Positions 21,024 through 31,499 of a DNA stretch of 64,000 nt are shown here, piece by piece; the stretch's first letter is position 1; every line of letters starts with the position of its first letter. The notes beneath the pieces were generated by a model, which was given only the letters and a program-made list of their open reading frames with translations, had not been told where the DNA came from and ran no database searches. The DNA lies in assembly GCA_015956445.1 (NCBI GenBank), contig WIUZ02000002.1:3100001-3164000 (forward strand). The letters are read 5' to 3'. The stretch comes from Thelephora terrestris. Its lineage: Eukaryota; Basidiomycota; Agaricomycetes; Thelephorales; Thelephoraceae. The translations under genes and the position numbers were made by a program.

Positions 21024-22731
21024 ATGGATGAAGCGGGTCTGGCGACATTGGTTGGAATAGGGGAGCAGCTGTGTGTGTTTTTCTTTCTGTCTTTTGCGTC
21101 GTAAAGTTCTCGGTTTGATGGAATTCTCCAGGTTCACATTCAAGGTGATCTCGAGCGTTTGCGGGGCCAAAACTAAGCTGAACCCCACATAGCTGTGTAC
21201 CCTTGCCGTACATTTTCTGTGGTTCTACGACTACTTCTTGACCTTCGGAGATGAGGTCCAGTATATACCTGTACTCCTTTCGCCGAGGTACTCACCGTTA
21301 CCGTTGCACAGGTTAAGTTCGCTTGGCGTGGAAGGAAATCATGGGGTGAGTTCAACTAGCGTCACCTGAACGCTCAACGACTACTAAGACAATCTTTGGA
21401 TAGCATTTGCTTTGTTTATAGCCGTGCGGTGTCCATAATGCCTCAAAATGGAATATATCTAACAGTCCCATAGAATAGGTACAACCCCTTGATTCAAATC
21501 ATCTGGTCCAGCGTCACCAGTTATGGTAACACAAACTCTGTAAGCCCTTGTCCACGATGTTATTCCGACGCAATGTTCACGAACCTCACTCTAGATGTGG
21601 GTTCCTGCCCTTGGCGTCTTGCGTCTTTACCGTCGATCCTAATTCTGCTTAATGACTTGAAAGCTGTCATGTCACTCAATGGATCGGGATCTTTCATTCG
21701 ACTCTATCTACCGTTCTCGCCCAAATCACCATTGCGTTAAGGTCTTCCCTTTCCCTCCTAACAACACGTCAGCATGCTGACCAGCTCTGGTCATAGGGTA
21801 TACGCCGTGACACAGAGGAACAGGTGCATTGGAGGTGCACTCTCCAGCCTGATTATTGCCCAGCTCGTTGTTGGGACTCATATGACTGTGTCGGTTGCAT
21901 TGCTCCCAGGTAACTTCTTCGGTTCCTCTTTCGCTTGCAGGCAGACTCAGATCACCCCTTAGCGCCGCAGTTGCCGGATATAAACCTAGACCCATTCAAG
22001 TTTTGTACTATTGCACCGAAAAAACTCCAGGAACTCCTTTTCCTCAATGTTGGGATTGCCTACGGTACGTCTTCGCTATCTCATCTCGCGAATTTTGGTC
22101 AGCCTCATATCCTGCACTACACACACCGTGGGTCACCGCAGAGGTTCTTGTATTCTCTGCCCTTCTTTTTGAAGCCAAGAGACAAAGGCATGGCAGACAT
22201 CTGGGTGTTCCAAGCCTCTTGGACGCAATTTTGCGAGATGCGACGCAATACTTTATACTCTTGGTTTTATCCAACGTCACAACCGATGTGTTTATCATTT
22301 TCGCCCCGGTAGGTGGTATATGATACATCTGAGTGTGTCGTGCTCATCGCGTGCATGTTTTCAGGCTGCAATCTCGGAAATTCCTGGCCTGTATGTTTTC
22401 TCCCTTGACGCCGAAGTGGCCTTTGACTGATAAATGCCACCTTTTTTCGTTTTCTAGGGTGGGCACGATACTCGTTCCGCTCATGGCATCACGTCTCATG
22501 CTCTCGCTGAAAAAGGCCGCGGCAGAACCAGCGAGGTTGTGTGTCATTTCGTCCACGGCTGACCCCGGATTGTCTGTGATGGGCGGAACCGTGCGTTTCT
22601 CATCCCGGCCCGTTCCTGGGGAAGTACCGGGAACTCCTGTCTCGGCGAGCTTTTTCGACGAGGATGTAGTGGAGCTTCGATATGTTAATCAAACCACTCC
22701 GAAAGACGGTTACGGGGGCCTTTCAGGTTGA
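21024..22731 (+). CDS. DUF6533-like membrane protein, copy B
   Basis: Paralog of copy A with the same exon layout, starting MDEAGLATLVGIGEQL. Conserved blocks are FYDYFLTFGDEV, WIGIFHSTLSTVLAQITIAL, RVYAVTQRNRCIGGALSS, LIIAQLVVGTHMTV, LPDINLDPFKFCTIAPKKLQ, HTPWVTAEVLVFSALLFEAK, GVPSLLDAILRDATQYFILL, VTTDVFIIFAP and LVPLMASRLMLSLKKAAAEP. Introns in the second half splice cleanly (for example AAISEIPG to LVGTILVPL). The protein is predicted to span the membrane about six or seven times. Compared with copy A, extra bases before the 3' end (gggggcctttc) shift the frame, so the tail ends GYGGLSG with a stop at 22729-22731, immediately before a 27-base C run. The role of the family is unknown. The 5' half of the model (several short exons between 21.2 and 21.8 kb) is less sure than the 3' half. 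Confidence 0.62.
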
Positions 22732-22733
22732 TA

Positions 22734-22760
22734 CCCCCCCCCCCCCCCCCCCCCCCCCCC
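22734..22760 (+). repeat. Poly-C tract of 27 bases
   Basis: A homopolymer of 27 C starts two bases after the stop codon of the copy B gene. In copy A the matching run has seven C and is coding (18896-18902). Confidence 0.9.
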
Positions 22761-22929
22761 AGCGTCTCGTTTGCCTAGCGACGGTATGGATTCAACCTCC
22801 AACCACGACTTGGCGGTGCCGCGGCTAATCTGGCAACCCGTCTTTGTAGAATCTCTCGTGACATGAGCCATGTCGGAACGGACAGCCCAGGCTTTTTAGC
22901 CGACCACGGACGTTATCCAAGAATTGGGA

Positions 22930-23381
22930 CACTTAGAGGTACTCTTCGACTTTGATAGAGAACGTTCAGAATGTTGGGTCTGCGATTTTCATCTTCTTCT
23001 CCGGTGGTATACATCGCAACAAGGGCGCGCGAGAGAAGGCCATTGGACGTCTTGAGGCGGTCCTCGGAATTGTATCCTCCTTTGACTGGCACAATCAACT
23101 TTTTTGGACTCATCACGCCTTTGCGCGGCTGTCTTACGATGAAGATGAGTTCGGAGGAGTTCGGCGATGCGCAATCTCACATCGAACAGTGGTGCATTAG
23201 CCTCTCCTTTTCAAGGAGTCACTCATTCCCCACAACAACACCGGAAAGATTCAAGGGTCGACTGTCAAGTGGGGTTATGTTGGTGATGGTGATTGTTCCC
23301 AAGGACACGCCCCCGAAGCTCGGCGTTCGCCTGTGGAAATGGATGAACCTGCGAACCAACGGCGGCTACATTTTCCCGTGA
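22930..23381 (+). pseudogene. TPR-like remnant, copy B
   Basis: Longer version of the copy A fragment. It shows GGIHRNKGAREKAIGRLEA, SSFDWHNQLFWTHHAFARL and DEDEFG, then, after a frame change, FGDAQSHIEQ. These match the repeat style of tetratricopeptide arms in basidiomycete TPR proteins. The frame change and lack of a start show it is broken. A closing piece (PPKLGVRLWKWMNL) is also present in copy A. Confidence 0.5.
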
Positions 23382-23521
23382 ACATTTGAGCGGCAACAGC
23401 ACAGGACATGGCGAGAAGAGTGAATCACGCTATGCCAAGGTTACAAGGGAATGCGTGTGGTCATGTAAGTTTATATTCGAAACATGTGGAACCGCCCGTG
23501 CTAGCGAAGAGCTCTCATGAT

Positions 23522-24624
23522 TTACAGTCCCTCATCTTCATCATCAGGCAGGGGTACCTCCTGGGCCTAAGTTTTGTGAAGATGTGTCAGCATAAGTAAA
23601 GGACAGCGAAGCAGGAAGACATACTTTGGCCAGTTCTTGAGTGTACTGTTCCATCAAACTATGATCAATCTGGACCTCGGCGGGTGCCAAGGCAGGGGCG
23701 GCAACGAAGTCGAGAGTAGGGTTTCTAGTTGCGCAGTTGGAATTCGTTTTCTTGAGAGCGTGCGGTAACGAGAACTTACCCAACGAGTTTCCTCGCCAAC
23801 CAAAGGAATGGTTTTTCGAAGTTGTAATTCGACTTCGCCGAAATTTCAAAGTATTGGATGTTCTTCTTTCGGTGGAAAGTCACGGCGCCGGTCTTGACTT
23901 TTCGCTCCTGCGAAGACGTCAAGTTTGTGGACTCGCATCAAGTAATCAAAAGTACCTTGACGTCGACCTTGTTTCCACAAAGAACAATTGGAATGTTCTC
24001 ACAGACGCGTTCGAGATCGCGATGCCAGTTGGGGACGTTCTTATAGGTGATGCGGGAAGTGACGTCGAACATGATAATACCGCATTGGCCTTGAATATAG
24101 TAACCGTCACGGAGACCACCGAACTTCTCCTGGCCAGCTGTATCCCACACGTTGAAGCAGATGGTGCCAAAGTTTGTGGTGAAGGTTAAAGGATGAACCT
24201 CGACACCAAGGGTGGCTTACAATGGGATATTGATTGGTTTGGGACGGGAAATTAGGCAAATATATGGACACACCAATGTACTTCTTCTCAAACTCGCCGG
24301 TCAAGTGACGCTAGGATGTGATTGGAAAGATCAAGACCGCGATCAGGATGGATGCCGGCAACTTGTGATTTACCTTGACGAAAGTGGTCTTTCCAGTTCC
24401 GCCATCGCCAACTGCACACGATTAAGAGAGATATTGAGTAAAGGACGAGGCGATGGCGCGAGCAGGAGAGGAGTAAGGTCATCGAGCACCCAGTAGACGT
24501 TATCGATAGAAAAATTTAGTGGAGAGTGATCAGAAACCCGGGTAGAAAGATATCTGACGACGATATGCTCACCGAGGACAAGCTTGAAAGTGGGGATGTT
24601 CTTTTGTTGCTGTTCAGAAGCCAT
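23522..24624 (-). CDS. GSP1: Ran GTPase (nuclear transport)
   Basis: Intact minus-strand Ran/Gsp1, the small GTPase that gives direction to nuclear import and export and helps spindle assembly. It starts [17 protein letters not shown]; after an intron comes the P-loop [12 protein letters not shown]. Further on are [10 protein letters not shown], the switch region with [29 protein letters not shown] (switch II), [19 protein letters not shown], and the base-binding [10 protein letters not shown]. After another intron come [19 protein letters not shown] and [10 protein letters not shown]. The C-terminal part reads [17 protein letters not shown] and ends, through a last small exon, in [12 protein letters not shown], the acidic tail characteristic of Ran. 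There is no prenylation motif, as expected. About six or seven exons. Its 3' end is part of the tandem duplication. It starts 116 bp from the divergent NMT gene. Confidence 0.95.
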
Positions 24625-24740
24625 GGATTATCGTTTTTATCGTGTGATAGGTAGGATAAGGGAGATGGTGGTGGTTGCAGTTCAAAAGGTCCTGGAACGT
24701 GGCGCGGCTGTGACTCTCCTTTGGTCATCTCATCCTGATC
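24625..24740. promoter_or_regulatory. Shared divergent promoter Ran / NMT
   Basis: A 116-bp spacer between the start codons of Ran (minus) and N-myristoyltransferase (plus). No clear TATA box. Confidence 0.55.
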
Positions 24741-26798
24741 ATGTCCTCGCAAAAAGCAAAAGGGAAACAAGTCATCGACACAGTCGACGACGATAATGAG
24801 CTCTCTGCTGACGGTTCTGGCGGTTCCGAGCCTGAACAGCCCACTAACGAACCCGATGTCCACACATCTTCTAAAAAGAAGAAGAAGAAGAAATCCAGGC
24901 TGGCTAAACTTCTGAACCCTATTTCTGGGTCTGCGGAGGATAAGATTGTCGAGACCGTCATGAAGAAGGTCAAGGCTGAACATGCTAACGCGGACGAAGA
25001 CTCTGTCAGGGCTGCTCTACAGCAGTTAAATCTCAAGGACGTTGTTGCCGGTAAATCTGGCTTGGGTGGAAAGAATCAGAAGGACACCGGAGGTCACAAA
25101 GTCCGTGATTTTCGCGTTTTTTGCACCAAGCATATTGATAGTAAGCCTAGTTCTGGGCTACTCAACCTGTCCCACAATATGGTACTGCTTCAGTTCCTAA
25201 CCTGAGAGCGAGCCGCTTCACATCGCACTTGATTAGGCGAGGGGTTGCCCGAGCAGGATGGCCTCATCGAGCCCTCTAAACCTCCCGAAGAGCTCAAGCA
25301 GCAGCCAGATCCCCTCCCCAAGGATTTCGAATGGACTACACTGGACATCAATGACCCCGCTCAGGTGAGCAGTTGCTCTCAACCCTCTTGTCTCCGCCAA
25401 CCGCATTATCCAGTTGAAAGAGGTGTACGAACTCCTGTCCGCAAACTACGTTGAGGACGACGACGCGTCCTTCCGGTTCAAATACTCCGCGGAATTCTTG
25501 AAGTGGTGCGGTTCCCATATCTTGCATCCGCCAACGTTACTACAAGTGATCGTTGACACCTGAACAGGGCCCTGCAACCGCCAGGTTATCACAAAGAGTG
25601 GCATCTCGGCGTTCGCGTTGTCACAAACAAGAAACTTGTGGCATTCATCTCTGGTGTTCCAGTGACACTACGGGTCCGACAGAAGTGCGTGCTTGCATTT
25701 CGAGCCCTAATCTTGACCGTTAATCCTGCGCAAGTGAGGTAAAAGCCAGCGAAATTAACTTCCTTTGTGTGATCAAGAAACTGCGCCATAAACGACTCGC
25801 TCCCGTCTTGATTCGAGAAGTTACTCGACAATGCAACCTCAAGGGGACCTTTCAGGCGATATACACCGGAGGAATTTTCCTACCAACTCCAGTCTCCACT
25901 TGCCGGTTCGTCAGTTACAACCGTTCACTTCTGGATCCCTACTGAGCTACTGATCAGATACTATCATCGTTCAATAAACGTTCCTAAGCTCCTCGATGTC
26001 AAGTTTACCTTCGTCCCACGGCATTCCACCCGCGCCCGTATGATCCTTCAATGCAGACTCCCTCAGACGCCTCATTTCGCAAATTCTGGCTTGCGAGAGA
26101 TGGAAGAACGCGACGTGGAGCAAGTGACGGATTTATACAAGCGGTATATGGACAGGTTCGACATGTCACCCCTAATGTCCGCCGGAGAAGTTAGGCACTA
26201 CTTCCTGAGCGGCAAGGGGACCGGTGAGGTTGGCCCATCTAGGAGGAGGGAAGGGCAGGTACTTTGGGTCTACGTTGTCGAGGTAATCTCAAAAAACCTG
26301 TGCCTGGCATTCAGCGTTCGCTGAGTAGGCGATCTTTCCCGTAGGACCCTGAGACGAAGAAGATCACCGATTTCTTCTCATTTTTCTCCCTCCCATCTTC
26401 AGTCATCGGTAATCTCAAGTATTCCGTGCTGGATGCTGCGTATCTATATTACTACGCCACTGAGACCGCGTTTGAGCCACAGGCTGAAGAGTCCGGTGCC
26501 TTAAAACGTCGTTTGGAGGACCTCATTAAGGATGCTTTGATCATCGCTGACCAGGCGAAATTCGACGTGTTCAACGCTCTGACTCTCATGGACAATGTGC
26601 CGTCGCTGGAGCAATTGAAGGTGAGACACCTCTCGAACTATGGCTATCCCAACGAGCTCAAGTCGGTTTACGTAGTTCGGAGCCGGCGACGGGCTGCTGA
26701 ACTACTACCTCTACAATTGGCGAACCAGCCCACTTGCTGGAATGGAAGGCAAAGGCGGTGTTCAGCCTGGAAAAGGCGTCGGTGTTGTCATGATCTGA
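24741..26798 (+). CDS. NMT1: Glycylpeptide N-myristoyltransferase
   Basis: Spliced gene for cytosolic NMT, which attaches myristate to N-terminal glycine of target proteins. The N-terminal 100 residues are charged, with a lysine run ([15 protein letters not shown]), as in ribosome-associated NMTs. The catalytic part shows [104 protein letters not shown] and [20 protein letters not shown]. The C-terminal half has [31 protein letters not shown] and FNALTLMDN, then, after the last intron, [16 protein letters not shown]. It ends GKGVGVVMI; the free C-terminal carboxylate is the catalytic base in this family, and a small hydrophobic C-terminus is normal. The last exon is read in a frame different from the longest open frame. 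Confidence 0.94.
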
Positions 26799-27052
26799 TT
26801 GCCGAATATGAGGCGGCCAGATGGGAGACCCCGATAGCGGAACCAAAGCGACCAGGGGTCGATCCTTGCTCAAATGCGAAATGGTAGACTTTAAGTTTTA
26901 AAGGCACACAAGTCTAATGTTACATGGAATGTATGTACACGACAACCATCATGAGTTCCAGACTTCGCCTGCGTCGTGCACACCCCATCTATCTCGCCGG
27001 GGTGTTCGGTGACCAACCTGGAGTTCTGGCCTGGCCAACGCACTCAACGGCT

Positions 27053-27515
27053 TCAATAAAAGGATTTAGTCAGCATTGGACTCCCCGCCCGTTGTTCAGC
27101 GTTGACCTTGACCTCCGTTTTGGCTTCCAGGGCATTGCAGCGGATGTGAAGGGTCGAGTTTTTGACGTCTCCAACGTCCAGATCGTTCAGAGTTTTGACT
27201 GAGTCGCACAGAACCTGCGTTCCTGTACCCTATGGTATACCTTTGTGAGCACGTGAAGCGACCTCCCGGCCAAACAACCCAGGCCGAACAAAACTTGAAT
27301 GCAGGATGGGACTTCCCCCTAGCATCAACCGCACGAGAAGGTTGAATCCAGGCGGCCGATCCACCCGCGGGCTAGTTAGAGAGCACTTACTGCACTTTCC
27401 ATTGGCGTATTCCAAAGTCACTCGTTCGCAGTTCTCTTGAACGGATATGGAACTGATTCACGCATGAGAAAGAAATCATCGTTTCTCAACAAAATCAAGA
27501 AAATAGGTACCTCAT
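27053..27515 (-). CDS. Possible small protein of 70 residues, unrecognised
   Basis: Three minus-strand exons (27511-27515, 27391-27452, 27053-27198) with canonical GT and AG sites add to 213 nt, 70 residues, starting MSSISVQENCERVTLEYANG and ending MLTKSFY. The middle is KTLNDLDVGDVKNSTLHIRC. I do not recognise a family. The first exon has only five coding bases, which makes the start uncertain. The gene would begin 57 bp after the OGG1 stop on the same strand, very close for separate genes; the exons might instead belong to an alternative OGG1 3' end or a longer gene whose first exon is not seen. The codon pattern and clean splicing argue for real coding sequence, but only moderately. Confidence 0.4.
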
Positions 27516-27571
27516 TATCTGCAGTGTGTAAAAATAGGTCTAACCGCACAGCCGAGAACCTCCCCTGTGAC

Positions 27572-29059
27572 TCAGGGCTTTGCCCTTCGCCGCCGTTTCA
27601 CTCGTTCGGCGAGGGTAACAAAAGCGTCGTCGTAACTCTCTCCCACCACAGCGGTCGCCGATGTCACTTCTAGTGACGGATTTGAGGCGGTTTCGACCTT
27701 CACCTCGACCTTTGTTCTCCCTCGTTTCCGCTTCGTAGTCGGGGTTGGCTCTGGAGTATCTTCTGGGGTCAGGAGTCCGGTACTGCCAATCGATGTCTGT
27801 TTTTCGGTACCGTGATCCGTAAAGGACTTGAGGTCGGATGTGAACAGGACCTAGCAATGCGAGTCAATGTCTTATCGACATCTGCCTGAGCATTACCTAC
27901 CGAATGTGCCCATCCAGCGTAGTCTCCCCACACATCCGCCAATTTCGTAGCGACCTCTTCGTATAGCTTTGGAGTCATGGGGACTTTGCCGCCTTTCGCG
28001 GAGGGCATCTTGACTCCATAGTGCCTGTGGGCGATTTGGTGGACGTGCGTGTCGACAGGGACAACTTCCCTCTGGAGGTTTGAAACCTAGTCAACGTGAA
28101 TGGTCCGTTGGGAAGGTGGAGAATGCAAGACCTTGTCCAGGCTCATTAAGAGCACGCAATCGGCGACTTTACGTCCGACCCCCATAAGTTTTGTCAATTC
28201 TCCCCTTGCGACAGCCGTCTGCTCATTCCTCAGGCCGGCTAGCCACACCTCCGCAGGCTCTTGCCCAGCGTAAAAGGCGGGTGAGAGTTTGGACGAGGAG
28301 GGTCCGACTTCACGTTCGACCAACATCTTGGCTGTTTTCTGAATGAAATCCGCTCGGTAACCGAACCCGAGGGCACGGAGGTTAGCGGCCACTTCAGGAG
28401 CGGCCAGAGCCGACGGGGGTGGGAATGGGTGGTACGGTTCTGGCTCCCCAGACCCTGGCGGTGGTGGAAGGAAGAGAAGCGGAGGAGAGTAGTTAGTGCA
28501 GAGAGATTTGACCATCTTCGAGATTCGTGAAATGTTATTATTAGAGGAGCAGATGAATCTGGTAGATTGGGAGAAGAAAAGACACGGTCATCATCACAGA
28601 GTGGAAGAGGCGCGACGCGAAAGCCACGTACGATATGAGGTTCTCCCAAGGATCCTGTCTCAAAATCCTGATACCGCTGAAGCGTTCCTGCAGCCCGCGA
28701 AAAATAGGATCTCGTTCGCTCCATGTGCGATAGAGCTCTTTGAGGTCGATATCTAACTGGAAGTAATGGTTCATCCACTCCAAGGTCTCCGCGTCGCGTT
28801 TTACCGCTTCCTCTGGAGAGGCTGGAGCGGCAGGAAACACCGCATCCCAAAGGAGGGCTTCTTGAGACTGTCGCAAGCAAATGACACGGTCTCGCAAGCA
28901 TAATCTGTATTCATTTAGAGGTTGACCGGGTTGTGTTGGCTCTGAGGCGGCCAACGGGAAAATCGACCACCGGAACGACTGTCCGCACTGCAACACGACA
29001 GCGATGGAAAGTTGGGAGAGAGAAAGAGGAATCTTGCGAAAACATATCGCTGTAGACAT
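27572..29059 (-). CDS. OGG1: 8-oxoguanine DNA glycosylase OGG1
   Basis: Minus-strand bifunctional glycosylase/AP lyase that removes 8-oxoguanine opposite cytosine in base excision repair. It starts MSTAICFRKIPLSLSQLSIA, continuing VVLQCGQSFRWS as expected for the family's N-terminal domain. Later blocks are YFQLDIDLKELYRTWSERD, IRILRQDPWENLISFICSSN and NISRISKMVKSLC. The helix-hairpin-helix is LMGVGRKVADCVLLMSLDK, where the lysine before VADC is the catalytic nucleophile, and the aspartate is in VVPVDTHVHQIA across an intron. The Gly-Pro-Asp-type motif gives way to HRHYGVK and then WGDYAGWAHSVLF. The C-terminal tail is basic (TTKRKRGRTK and VKRRRRAKP), probably a nuclear localisation signal. 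The end is also in a separate exon reached by splicing near 27.85 kb. Confidence 0.93.
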
Positions 29060-29149
29060 CACCGTTGGCTACCAGAGACGCGTTTGTGGCTGGACGATTG
29101 ATGAGCGCGTTTGGCACGAATTGGCGATCACCCACTCTTCTCTTGAGAT
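29060..29149. promoter_or_regulatory. Shared divergent promoter OGG1 / NPR2
   Basis: Only 90 bp separate the two start codons, the shortest divergent spacer in the window. Confidence 0.55.
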
Positions 29150-31448
29150 ATGGCTGACGGGGATTCGTTCCTTCCACGGATTCAATCCGTGTTCTACGCT
29201 GTGTTCGATAACGACCAGGGTCCAAAAATCGTCTACCAAGTTCCAGAAGGCCTTATAGCCGTTCCAACCGACCTTTCGTCTTCACAGCACCTTCAGCCTC
29301 CCCCAACTGCAAATACCGGAAGTTCATCTCCCCGGAAGAGACCGTCAGCCACGAACACCGTACTTTTCCAATTCGACGAGATCTCTAAATACGGTGTGTC
29401 CTTTCCCGTCTATCATTCACTAAGTTTGACGGCCAATTTCTAGTGATTCCACAAAGCCCGCTTTGCGGTAGACTGGTGACCTGCCCGACTCGAGACCATC
29501 GGGTCCTCGGTTTCCCAGTGGAGTTGCTTGGAAACTACAGCAGGAACTACTTGCGATACAACGTCTGTTTCGTGTTCAACCGATCTGCGGATCTCAGCTG
29601 TTACGAACCTGCCGTACGGAAGGTCAGCCGGGTTTTGACAGCTTGCGAGGTACGTACGAGCCTTGGAGGCCGCTTTACTGTTTCACGAAGCTTCGTTGGC
29701 TAGGAAGAATCCAGATTCCTATCCAATCCCGAGACGTCGAAGAATATTCTCGCGATTCTTGAGCAACTTTATGAAGACTTGAATTCATACTCCGAGACCT
29801 CGATTTTGATTGACGATTCCAACTCGATACAACTCAAGATCCACCCTTTCTTCCCTAACCCTCCGCAAGTACACGATTGGCAAGTACGCGGAACCAGCTC
29901 GCCCGTCTGCGCGTTGCTCATTTGACGGAATAGGTCCCACTCACGTTGATCAACCTCAAGAAACGGATAGAGCCAAACTGGGACTTGACTATGGTCAAGG
30001 TAGTCTTCCTCTCTCTCTCGCAGCTCGTGGTCTCAGCAACTGACGGGTCAGGTTTGTAATGTCATCGACGGGGTATCTCACGTGTCCCGCCTTGCGGCTC
30101 TCGCAGACTGCGATCTTGAACTCACAAGACAAGCAATCGCACACCTCCTGTTCGCTTAAACCTCCTTCCGGTCGTAGCTTTCCAATTGACCCCCAGGCTC
30201 AGACATTACCAGGTCATCATGATGACCGACATCTTCCAGTTCTCAAACATGTATACGCTGAGGAGGAGCATCCGATGGCTCGCAGACGAACGCCATGTCT
30301 ATGACGAATGTGGTCCATACGTGACATTGCCAGGTGCATATATTCCGGCCCACTCTCACTTTGGTTGGTTTTAATCGTCGCCTTCAGGTCGTAAAGTGCC
30401 AGATTGGCCGAAACTGCTGCACCTCTATTCTCGACTGAAGCCGGGGAAGACTGTCCTGGAATGGATGCAAGAGTATGAAATCGAACGGTTGGGAATCGAC
30501 GTTCGGCGGTTCACCAGTTTCGGCGTTATCAAGGTCGGTAAGGATGGTCGGACGTGGTAGCCACAGCGCTCACTTTTGCATTAGGGCTTCCTCCGCCGAG
30601 TTCACAGGTGGCCTGTTCTGCTATCGGATACCGTGCCATCGCACGTCTCGGTGGAACGCAGGTCCTCAAGTTCTGCGGTGCGAGGGCGTGCGGAGAGCTT
30701 CTCCGCTTCCCTGTTCCCAGTCCCACCCCAGCAGAGCATCGACCAATTGACACCTCCGCGATACGCCAATCGCGGTCGTCCACCCGATCGCCCGGAACCG
30801 TTCTCCCCTGGTCGATCGCAGCCGCACTCCATAGTGCAGGATATGACAGTGGCGGGACAACGGAAACAGAGCGCAGCTGAGAACGCTTTGGAGTCACTCA
30901 GGGACCAGCATCAAAGGCGCAGAGCGGATTCAGCCGCGACCACGAAAGGCTACTCGGTGAAAGACGAGCTTGCATTCTCTCGCAAAACTTCAGAGAAAGG
31001 ACCTGAAAGAGGTTCGGAAAACTCCAGCATTCGTCAACCTCCCCAAAACCTCCGCTCGATGTTGTCTAAATTATCTCAAGGTCTTCCGGGATCACGGCCT
31101 CCGGATCCACCAGCACCTCCATCCTCTCCTGTCATGGTCGCCCATCCTATCCCACTCAATACGAAGTCATCCAATTCGCCGTCTACACCGGTCCAGCAAT
31201 CGCAACGGACTTCGAAGGCGAGCTTCGGGTCCGGCGGAACGGGCCTGGGGATCGATTCGGGTGTCGGACTTGTTTCTACTCTGGTAGTACCCTCGGAATT
31301 GCCCCAGTTGCTGAATGGGGAGCATCATACTGACGAGTTGGCTACTAAGTTTGAGGCAGGCTGGCCGATGTTGCAGAAGTGGTTGTTTGCGATTGGGGGA
31401 GGCAGCGAAGAGGGTGATTTTGGAAGGATTGTAATGGTATACCGGTGA
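29150..31448 (+). CDS. NPR2: Nitrogen permease regulator 2 (NPRL2, GATOR1/SEACIT)
   Basis: Spliced gene for NPR2, which with NPR3 and Iml1 forms the GAP complex that turns off TORC1 when amino acids are scarce. It starts MADGDSFLPRIQSVFYAVFD, the longin-type domain of the family, then DNDQGPKIVYQVPEGLI. Next are VIPQSPLCGRLVTC, HRVLGFPVELLGNYSRNYLR, FNVCFVFN-like YNVCFVFNRSAD, and NILAILEQLYEDLNSYSE. The middle winged-helix region contains LTLINLKKRIEPNWDLTM and IDGVSHVSRLAALADCDLE. Later are DIFQFSNMYTLRRSIRWLAD and LHLYSRLKPGKTVLEWM. The C-terminal 270 residues are largely low complexity (Ser/Pro/Arg-rich) and absent from short animal homologs; they end DFGRIVMVYR. The stop lies 51 bp from the convergent RCL1 stop. 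Confidence 0.92.
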
Positions 31449-31499
31449 GGATGGGTGAGGGAAGATTGCTTCGGGGAGATATCCCAAGAGAACTGTGTA

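Larger units (their letters stand above)
19852..23745. repeat. Tandem segmental duplication, right copy (B)
   Basis: Right member of the direct pair. It begins at the same 5' marker as copy A and runs into the 3' part of the intact Ran gene. It is a few hundred bp longer than copy A because of spacer indels, including an extra ~80-bp stretch in the TPR-like remnant at about 23.15 kb and the expanded poly-C tract at 22734-22760. Corresponding points lie roughly 3.8-4.0 kb apart. Confidence 0.8.

Noticed and set aside
28239-28901. 220-residue minus-strand open frame
   Set aside because: It is an alternate frame across OGG1 exons; the true frames carry the helix-hairpin-helix and other OGG1 motifs.
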